Below, one piece after another: positions 35,137 through 40,361 of a stretch of DNA of 40,361 nucleotides. The notes beneath the pieces were generated by a model, which was not told the DNA's origin, made no database searches, and saw only the letters and a list, made by a program, of their open reading frames with translations. The stretch comes from Bacteroidia bacterium Ga0077558. GTDB taxonomy: Bacteria > Bacteroidota > Bacteroidia > Chitinophagales > Chitinophagaceae. A program made the position numbers and the translations under genes. Positions within the stretch are counted from its first letter, which is position 1; each line of letters starts with the position of its first letter. Location of the stretch: positions 1 through 40,361 of the forward strand of contig LNFJ01000006.1 in NCBI GenBank assembly GCA_001464625.1, read 5' to 3'.

Positions 35137-35910
35137 TTACAACATGCCTGTATCTATTGCAACATCCAGTAACTTGATACATTCCTGAATTGAGAAACCA
35201 TATATGATTTTTGAATTTTTAACTACAATACAAGCTAAAGCCACAATTTTACCCTGACTATCGAGTATTGGTGCTCCACTGCACCCTTGATATTCTTCCT
35301 CATCTTTAATAATATCCGGTGCCAGGAACATATGAAAATGTCTATCGGTACGGTGAAACTTGAGATTGTACTTTAATGTGTTTTCCATCTTTAAATAAAT
35401 GCCATCATACTTATGTTTTATTCTACCAAAAAACCCATAGGTTTCATTTGAATTGGGTTCTGCCACATCTCTGGTATCTAAAATTATTTTGTGTCCAGCT
35501 TCAACTTTGAATGCTACAAAATCTATTTCAGGTTGTATCAGTTCTATATTGTGTTTGATTTCTGCAAAAGTTATATCAAGTCGTTTTCCGTTTTGAAATA
35601 AATCTTCTACATCTTTAATATTAGTTGTATCCTCCAATTTAAATAAATCAAAGTAGCAGAGTCCGCCTATAGGTTGTATCATTGACCCGGGTTCGTTTGT
35701 CGGTAAGTTTGTTTCCAGAAATGTTGTTAATTCTCCAATATCAGTGACATGCCTAACTGATATCAAAAAAAATCTGTTACGATGTTCGATGATGCAGCCA
35801 GATCCAAAAGCAACAGGCTTGGGATGGGTTTTATCAGCAATTAAAATTTGTATGGATGCTTGTACCATTAGTTGCTCTGCTATCACCAGTTCATTATTAT
35901 CTTCTTGCAT
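35137..35910 (-). CDS. Trypsin-like serine protease
   Basis: A 257-residue protein with a chymotrypsin-fold layout: FGSGCIIEHRNRFFLISVRHV places the catalytic His at H54, an Asp follows in RLDITFAEI (D112) or IDFVAFKV (D130), and YQGCSGAPILDSQGKIVAL gives the nucleophile S211 in GxSG. No signal peptide or TM segment is visible, so it is probably cytosolic, unlike DegP-type proteases, and there is no PDZ domain. Cytosolic trypsin-like proteins of this kind occur in bacterial conflict systems, as stand-alone or effector proteases. It is the only gene on the - strand in this part and lies alone between two hairpin elements. Target unknown. Confidence 0.78.
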   Translation of the reverse strand: MQEDNNELVIAEQLMVQASIQILIADKTHPKPVAFGSGCIIEHRNRFFLISVRHVTDIGELTTFLETNLPTNEPGSMIQPIGGLCYFDLFKLEDTTNIKDVEDLFQNGKRLDITFAEIKHNIELIQPEIDFVAFKVEAGHKIILDTRDVAEPNSNETYGFFGRIKHKYDGIYLKMENTLKYNLKFHRTDRHFHMFLAPDIIKDEEEYQGCSGAPILDSQGKIVALACIVVKNSKIIYGFSIQECIKLLDVAIDTGML

Positions 35911-35959
35911 ATAAACAATTTTCTTCCGTAATATAAATAAAAAAGTACAGCAAGTTAGT

Positions 35960-36061
35960 CGGCTGGCACAGCCCCTTGCTTTAAAAAAAACAAGGAACTA
36001 CGGCATAAACCCAGCCCAGCCGCACAAAGCCATCATTTATTCCGTTCCTCCTTGTTTTTTT
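35960..36061. repeat. Hairpin element, copy 2
   Basis: AAAAAAACAAGG (35984-35995) pairs with CCTTGTTTTTTT (36050-36061), 12 bp perfect. The loop carries GGCATAAAC and CGCACAAAGCCATCATTTAT (36021-36040), shared with copy 1 at 33755-33774. CGGCTGG (35960-35966) could also pair with CCAGCCG (36016-36022). The arms are different in sequence from copy 1, so structure and loop, not the arms, are conserved. Confidence 0.65.
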
Positions 36062-36128
36062 AGCCACGCCGCCTGATGTGATTGCTTTCTTTTTTTTCCT
36101 TTTTTCTTTTAAAATAAATTTTATTAAG

Positions 36129-36479
36129 ATGAAAAATGCAAATCACTTCTTCGGTTCTCACAACGGTTCAGAAAATTTCTTTTGCCACAAACCTTCCCTG
36201 ATTCTTTATACGGATGGTGTGAAGGAGTTAGCAGAAGGCTGCGGTGCTTACTGGCTGATAGATTTAATCATAAGCCACCAATGCCACAAGGATATTAACC
36301 TTGAACGTTTCCAGGTGTGGGATTTAAAGAGAGTAAAGGACAATGCCTTTACAATTCTTGCAACGGATGGTAACCACAACAAGGTAACAAGTCAGGAAAT
36401 CCCCTTCAGTGATTTCCCTTATGATCTTGCAACGCTTTGGCTCGTTGACGGCTGCCTGATGTTACCGAGTGAATACTAA
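36129..36479 (+). CDS. DUF6876 family protein
   Basis: A 116-residue protein matching from memory the DUF6876 family of phages and mobile elements: FFGSHNGSENFFCHKPSLILYTDGVKELAEG, then CGAYWLIDLIISHQ, and an ending like LWLVDGCLMLPSEY. The function of the family is not known. I chose ATG 36129 over 36078 because the upstream 17 codons are a Phe-rich run and the family begins near the NHFFGS segment. It starts about 70 bases after hairpin copy 2 and is followed by a terminator, so it seems to be a single-gene unit. Confidence 0.8.
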   Translation: MKNANHFFGSHNGSENFFCHKPSLILYTDGVKELAEGCGAYWLIDLIISHQCHKDINLERFQVWDLKRVKDNAFTILATDGNHNKVTSQEIPFSDFPYDLATLWLVDGCLMLPSEY

Positions 36480-36485
36480 AACAAA

Positions 36486-36516
36486 AGCCCCGCTTTTCAG
36501 CAGGGCTATTTTTTTG
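36486..36516 (+). terminator. Rho-independent terminator after the DUF6876 gene
   Basis: AGCCC-c-GC (36486-36493) pairs with GC-a-GGGCT (36500-36507), a short loop of TTTTCA, and a run of T follows. It starts 7 bases after the stop codon. Confidence 0.82.
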
Positions 36517-36630
36517 AACTGAAGAATGAACAAAGTTTCAAAAATTAACTCAGAATAAATTTATTACTGAGCTAATGAAATCCAAAATTCCGCTTAACAT
36601 GGCTTTAAATTTTGAGGTTAAAAAATATGA

Positions 36631-37389
36631 TTAGAGACCGCTTACTTTCACCAATGACAGCGGATTAAATGCACCATTTTTCAAAGGATACATTTGACCG
36701 TTTACTTCCTGGTAAAACTCAATTCCTAATGCAAGGAACAAAGGGTGTGTACTGTTAGCAGTAATAGTGTTTACAAGGTTGATTACTGCGGTTGCAGCAG
36801 AATCCCAGGGTAACACAGCAGTAGCCTGTGCATCCATTGCAAAAGTTTCATTTTCAAAATCAATCTCCGCACCTGTTGATACAATTTTGAAATGGGTAGA
36901 ACCACCTGGAGCTGCAAGCATGTTGATAGGAACAAATGCAGGAATATTTGCGGTAAGTGTGCCGGCCACCCTGTCAATGGTTCCAGTGAATGGAGCGTAA
37001 AGTGTAGTTCCGAGTTTGCCACTGATGTTAAACTCAAAACCTTCCAGCAATTCTGCTTCGCCATCAATCACATTACGCTGACCACGGGGATTAGTCGCAT
37101 CCTCCTGGATTACTTCAACCATTTTTTGAGTGAGACGGCCTACCATCCGGCTGTCAGAAGCATTCTGCAACATTGCACGGATTGCATTACGTAAAAGCTT
37201 TCCAGCTTTTCCGGCTCTTCCAAATTCTTCACCGTTTTCACGGGTCCTTTGAAATGCAGGATCATTGGCAATTTTGTCAGCGGATACTCCGCCTTTTTCT
37301 CTTGCCAGATAACCATCCTGAGTGGATTTGTAGAAAGTAATACCTCCGATAGTACCGTCTAATTTGATAATTCCTTTTTGCTTAGCCAT
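36631..37389 (-). CDS. Conserved Bacteroidota protein of unknown function
   Basis: A 252-residue protein beginning MAKQKGIIKLDGTIGGITFYKS and DGYLAREKGG. This opening is common in many Bacteroidota genomes as I recall, often on mobile islands, without a known role. The middle part is helical with many basic residues (RENGEEFGRAGKAGKLLRNA, RMVGRLTQKM), the rest is beta-rich with Thr/Ala/Val strands, which gives the look of a structural or phage-like protein. There is no signal peptide, TM segment or catalytic motif. It stands alone on the - strand between the DUF6876 gene and the right end of the island. No function assigned. Confidence 0.7.
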   Translation of the reverse strand: MAKQKGIIKLDGTIGGITFYKSTQDGYLAREKGGVSADKIANDPAFQRTRENGEEFGRAGKAGKLLRNAIRAMLQNASDSRMVGRLTQKMVEVIQEDATNPRGQRNVIDGEAELLEGFEFNISGKLGTTLYAPFTGTIDRVAGTLTANIPAFVPINMLAAPGGSTHFKIVSTGAEIDFENETFAMDAQATAVLPWDSAATAVINLVNTITANSTHPLFLALGIEFYQEVNGQMYPLKNGAFNPLSLVKVSGL

Positions 37390-37558
37390 TGTAAAAAATT
37401 TATTGGGTTAATAATTTGTTTCAATTTTTTGCTGTGTTATCAGCATTTAAAAACAAAAATAGATTCACAATAAAGCCCCAACAAATGTGCAAGGTCATCC
37501 GTTCCGTTTATTCCACATTATTCCAACTAACACCATTTTACCACCTTCAAAAAATGAT

Positions 37559-37566
37559 TATCTTTG
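37559..37566 (+). promoter_or_regulatory. Putative -7 promoter box for the small right-end gene
   Basis: TATCTTTG is an exact TAnnTTTG match located 67 bases before the ATG of the 62-residue gene. No clear -33 TTG at 19-21 bases was found. Confidence 0.4.
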
Positions 37567-37632
37567 CTACACATTACTCTTATCAAAGGCATAGCCGAAG
37601 TATGGATAGTGTATGAAAAAGTTATTTGATTC

Positions 37633-37821
37633 ATGAATAGACTGGTGATATTTCCAAAGGACATACAAATAATCACTGGCCGAAGCGATCGTTATGGCAG
37701 GAAGCTTATTAAGAAGATTAAGGAGCATTTCAAGAAGGAACAACACCAGGTTGTTACTGTTGAAGAGTTCTGCCAGTACATGGGATTACAACAGGACACT
37801 GTTGCCCGGCAATTACGTTAA
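37633..37821 (+). CDS. Small HTH-like protein at the right end of the island
   Basis: A 62-residue basic protein. It reads like a two-helix DNA-binding unit: IFPKDIQIITGRSDRYGRKLIKKIKEHF, then HQVVTVEEFCQYMGLQQDTVARQL. Similar small proteins with 'FPKDxQxLTG' and 'VTVxEFCxYxGL' are frequent in Bacteroidota, where they look like short HTH proteins of unknown role. It lies 165 bases before attR and close to an arm-type repeat. It may influence recombination at the right end, but this rests on position only. Confidence 0.65.
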   Translation: MNRLVIFPKDIQIITGRSDRYGRKLIKKIKEHFKKEQHQVVTVEEFCQYMGLQQDTVARQLR

Positions 37822-37936
37822 ACCGTAATGCTTAAATTCGCAGACGCTATGATGCGGACTTGCACTTTCTATACTCAACAATTTTTCTTCTCTTGTTTGT
37901 GCAGCGTTTGCACTTGGTTTAGCTAATCTTGTTGGC

Positions 37937-37947
37937 TATTTGTTGCC
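37937..37947 (+). promoter_or_regulatory. Right-end arm-type site
   Basis: TATTTGTTGCC is identical to the first 11 bases of the two repeats at 1811-1822 and 1842-1853 and lies 39 bases from attR. It probably binds the integrase. Confidence 0.6.
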
Positions 37948-37986
37948 CAATCGGCTGAAAGCCTTGATATATCAGTAACTTGTATC

Positions 37987-38005
37987 TTCTGTATCGGAAA
38001 GTAAT
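37987..38005 (+). repeat. attR: right 19-bp direct repeat of the island
   Basis: TTCTGTATCGGAAAGTAAT, identical to 1731-1749 at the end of mnmE. Here it stands outside any gene, 26 bases from the stop of the phosphotransferase gene. This is the expected trace of integration by site-specific recombination. Confidence 0.93.
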
Positions 38006-38031
38006 ATTTACTTGCCTCAGCCTTTCCTATT

Positions 38032-39147
38032 TCAGTCTTTTATAGTGGGTAATTGCTGAACACTTTTTTCTTTGTATAGAAATCCGATGTTACGAAGCAA
38101 CACAATTACCAGCAGCATAAAAACAATCAATAACAAAAAGGAAAATGCTGGTTTTATTCCTCTTAGCCAATAACCTTCAAGCAATATAAAACCATGCATA
38201 AAGCAAATCAGCTTTGCTGTAAATGCATGACTAAATCCCTGATTCGTTAATAAATGATGAATATGAGTTTTGTCGGCTACAAACGGTGAGTTGCCTTTCC
38301 AGATGCGGACGGTAAATACCCGGATGGTATCAAATACAGGTATAAGCACAATGCTTAACACAAATACTGGTGCATGTGGAATAGCAGGATTTAACGACAC
38401 TCCATTAACCTGCATTAGCCGAATACATAAAACAGCTACTACAAATCCTAATACCAGTGAGCCAGTATCTCCCATAAAAATACGGGCAGGATTAAAATTG
38501 AAATAAAGAAAAGCAAGTATTCCGCCGGCCAATGCAAATGCAATTAAGGCTGTGTTTACATCTCCGTTAATGGTTAGAAATATACCAAGCGTAACAAGAC
38601 TCATAAAGCCAAGCCCACCTGCAAGCCCATCAATACCATCTATTAAATTAAATGCGTTGGTAATACCCACAATTGCCAATACCGTAACTGTGTATTGTGC
38701 AGTAAGGGGCAAATCATATATCCCAAACAACCCTTCAAAGGATGCGATACGAATTCCCGATAAAGCAATCAATACAGCAAGTGCAATCTGCACAACGAAT
38801 TTATATTTGGCAGAAAGATTTTTTAGATCATCCATTATACCAAGTCCGAAAAGGACAAGAATAGAAAAGAAGAAACTGATTTGCCCGATTGAGTTTGAAA
38901 ACGGAAACCAAAGTACAAGAGCCATCATCATCCCGGCAATAATGGCAATACCACCCATGGTAGCTATTGGTGCCGCATGTTCTTTGCGGGCATCAGGTAC
39001 ATCAAAAAGCCTGTACTTTTTTATTAAACTGATAAGTGGGGGAATAGTAATAAGCGTTACTACAAATGCCGTAATAAACGACAGTAGTGCAAACTTGTAG
39101 TCATATAAATACAAGTCGACTTGTATAAGGTGGATGTGGTTATTCAT
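38032..39147 (-). CDS. MraY/WecA-family UDP-sugar undecaprenyl-phosphate phosphotransferase
   Basis: A 371-residue polytopic membrane enzyme that transfers a sugar-1-phosphate (probably GlcNAc or a related sugar) to undecaprenyl phosphate, the first step of surface polysaccharide assembly. Motifs: PDARKEHAAPIATMGG near the first cytosolic loop, DDLKNLSAKYK (the DD pair), NAFNLIDGIDGLAGGL (the catalytic NxxDGxDGL), NFNPARIFMGDTGS and the HIHH of loop 5 (THIHHLL). About ten or eleven TM segments alternate with these loops. The ATG at 39145-39147 is chosen as the first Met. WecA/TagO-like rather than MraY, since the HIHH form and the length fit that branch. This is core chromosome beyond attR. 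Confidence 0.92.
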   Translation of the reverse strand: MNNHIHLIQVDLYLYDYKFALLSFITAFVVTLITIPPLISLIKKYRLFDVPDARKEHAAPIATMGGIAIIAGMMMALVLWFPFSNSIGQISFFFSILVLFGLGIMDDLKNLSAKYKFVVQIALAVLIALSGIRIASFEGLFGIYDLPLTAQYTVTVLAIVGITNAFNLIDGIDGLAGGLGFMSLVTLGIFLTINGDVNTALIAFALAGGILAFLYFNFNPARIFMGDTGSLVLGFVVAVLCIRLMQVNGVSLNPAIPHAPVFVLSIVLIPVFDTIRVFTVRIWKGNSPFVADKTHIHHLLTNQGFSHAFTAKLICFMHGFILLEGYWLRGIKPAFSFLLLIVFMLLVIVLLRNIGFLYKEKSVQQLPTIKD

Positions 39148-39446
39148 TTTACCCGGTTTTGGATCAGGTATTGGATTCTTGTAACTACAAAGTAGAACGG
39201 AATTTTAAAAGCTGCAAGTTATTTTTTTAAGAGTTTACCCTAAAAATACATTCAGCCTTAACAGGTTGTGGAATTTAAGGCCACAACTAGGATATTTGCT
39301 TTAACCGTACCGTATTTTTCACAAGTGAAATATTCTTACTTCGAGTGGTGTTTTTTCAAATTTGTTGTTTAGTAAGAATAGCCAGGCAGGTAAATTTTAC
39401 TTGTAGCCGGGTTGTTTTATTTGCTGTAACCACCATTTTGGATTAG
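39148..39446. other. Intergenic region between divergent core genes
   Basis: About 300 A/T-rich bases between the phosphotransferase start (- strand) and recG (+ strand). It should hold both promoters. I see no gene, RNA or repeat in it. Confidence 0.5.
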
Positions 39447-39454
39447 TATTTTTG
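39447..39454 (+). promoter_or_regulatory. Putative -7 promoter box for recG
   Basis: TATTTTTG fits TAnnTTTG. A TTG at 39421-39423 is 23 bases upstream, a little far. Transcription would begin at about 39461, leaving almost no leader. Confidence 0.35.
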
Positions 39455-39468
39455 TTCAAATTGATTTT

Positions 39469-40361
39469 ATCTCTCACAACAACAATATATTATCAAGTCC
39501 GATTGAATACCTGAAAGGCGTAGGGCCGCAGAAAGGAGATTTGCTGAAAAAGGAATTAAACATTTTTACATTCGGCGACTTGCTTAATCATTTTCCGCAT
39601 CGGCATATTGATAGAACTAAAATCAATTTTATTAATGAAATAAACAGCAATTCAGAATTTGTGCAGGTGGCGGCTGTGCTTACCAGTTTTGAAGTTATAG
39701 GTCAGCGTTCAGGGAAAAGGCTGGTAGGCTATGTAAAAGATAAAACAGGCGAACTTGAGTTGACATGGTTCCAGGGATTGAGCTGGGTGCAAAAAATATT
39801 AGAAACAGGTCGTTCTTACCTGATATTTGGCCGTATCACTTTTTTTAACGGCAAGCCACAAATTGTACATCCGGAATTAGAATTATTATCACCCGAAACA
39901 AATAAGCCCAAAGATTTTTTAGAACCGGTTTATCCCACTTCAGAAAAATTGAAAGCAAAAGGACTTGGGGCAAGACAACTGGCAAAGCTTACACAGGTAT
40001 TATTAATGCAGGTACAGCAAAAAGATCTTCCTGAAAATATTCCGGCATCAGTTTTACAACCATTACAACTTATTAATCGCTTTTCGGCTTACAGGCAAAT
40101 TCATTTTCCACAATCACCGGCAGAATATGAAGAGGCAGTAAAGCGGTTGAAGTTTGAAGAATTATTTATTGCTCGTTTGCGGATGCATTTATTATTATCA
40201 CAACGTCATCGATTTTCTAAAGGTGTTGTATTTGATAAGGTAGGTGATTTGTTCAACGATTTTTTTACTAATCATCTTCCCTTTGCGTTAACCAACGCAC
40301 AAAAAAGAGTAGTTAAAGAAATAAGAAATGATACCGCCAGGGGCCGCCAAATGAACCGGCT
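39469..40361 (+). CDS. recG: ATP-dependent DNA helicase RecG (5' part)
   Basis: The first 297 or so codons of RecG, cut by the window end. RecG remodels stalled forks and Holliday junctions. The start of the wedge domain is clear: SPIEYLKGVGPQKGDLLKKELNIFTFGDLLNHFPHRHIDRT, with the OB fold after it (VGYVKDKTGELELTWFQG, YLIFGRITFFNGKPQIVHPELEL). The last part (FELLFIARLRMHLLL-like helix and PFALTNAQKRVVKEI) is the entry to the helicase core, ahead of Walker A. No ATG, GTG or TTG is in frame between the stop at 39427 and the conserved start; an ATC at 39469 or ATT at 39460 would give the expected N-terminus, so the start is uncertain. Confidence 0.9.
   Translation, partial: MSHNNNILSSPIEYLKGVGPQKGDLLKKELNIFTFGDLLNHFPHRHIDRTKINFINEINSNSEFVQVAAVLTSFEVIGQRSGKRLVGYVKDKTGELELTWFQGLSWVQKILETGRSYLIFGRITFFNGKPQIVHPELELLSPETNKPKDFLEPVYPTSEKLKAKGLGARQLAKLTQVLLMQVQQKDLPENIPASVLQPLQLINRFSAYRQIHFPQSPAEYEEAVKRLKFEELFIARLRMHLLLSQRHRFSKGVVFDKVGDLFNDFFTNHLPFALTNAQKRVVKEIRNDTARGRQMNR

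Noticed and set aside
33657..36061. Integron attC sites or a pair of MITEs
   Set aside because: Copy 1 has an RYYYAAC-like GCCCAAC but copy 2 does not, and no integron integrase is present. MITEs would conserve their terminal arms, whereas here the centre is conserved and the arms differ.
1..40361. CRISPR array, tRNA or rRNA genes, IS elements
   Set aside because: No regularly spaced repeats with unique spacers, no tRNA or rRNA-like sequence and no transposase gene were seen on either strand.

Overview
The window looks like a chromosome segment of a Bacteroidota bacterium, probably close to Chitinophagaceae. The evidence is an A/T-rich genome, Bacteroidota-type -7 promoter boxes (TAnnTTTG), Bacteroidota-style mobile genes (zinc-finger HTH partner of an integrase, VirE/DUF3987 primase, DUF6876), and housekeeping genes of matching type. 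Family placement is an inference from gene style, not from a search.

Layout. Core chromosome lies at both ends: the 3' end of a tonB-like gene and mnmE on the left (1-1749), and a MraY/WecA-type phosphotransferase plus the start of recG on the right (38032-40361). Between them is one genomic island of about 36.3 kb. It is bounded by a perfect 19-bp direct repeat (1731-1749 and 37987-38005) that covers the last five codons and the stop of mnmE, the same target used by SGI1 in Salmonella. Its left end has a tyrosine integrase and an excisionase-like partner, with repeated TATTTGTTGCC arm sites at both ends. Next come a maintenance block (an unknown gene, a second HTH protein behind TTAAGA repeats, and a VirE/DUF3987 primase-helicase). 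I see no relaxase or conjugation gene.

Cargo. From 7390 to 33526 all genes lie on the + strand with almost no gaps. Block A (7390-18213) is DNA-targeting defence: a C-protein-like XRE regulator with palindromic operators, a UvrD-type helicase, a PD-(D/E)XK nuclease whose domain appears split across two proteins, a type III Mod and Res pair, and an Argonaute whose PIWI catalytic residues look lost. Block B (18231-33526) is the most unusual part: an exported vWA protein, an Hsp70/actin-like ATPase, a two-TM protein with a helical cytosolic half, a 1993-residue fusion of a SEDS-like polymerase with a class B PBP transpeptidase, a membrane-anchored transglutaminase and a lipoprotein thermonuclease. 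Several of its genes overlap by 1-4 bases. I do not recognise this set as a named system; it reads as a private envelope or peptidoglycan machine with an ATPase and metal-dependent adhesion/sensor subunits.

The right part of the island (33527-37986) holds two large hairpin elements that share a conserved loop. They bracket a 1-kb GC-rich, apparently non-coding stretch and a trypsin-like protease gene on the - strand. DUF6876, a conserved but unrecognised protein and a 62-residue HTH-like protein follow, up to the right attachment site.

All family calls come from reading motifs by eye; no database search was possible.
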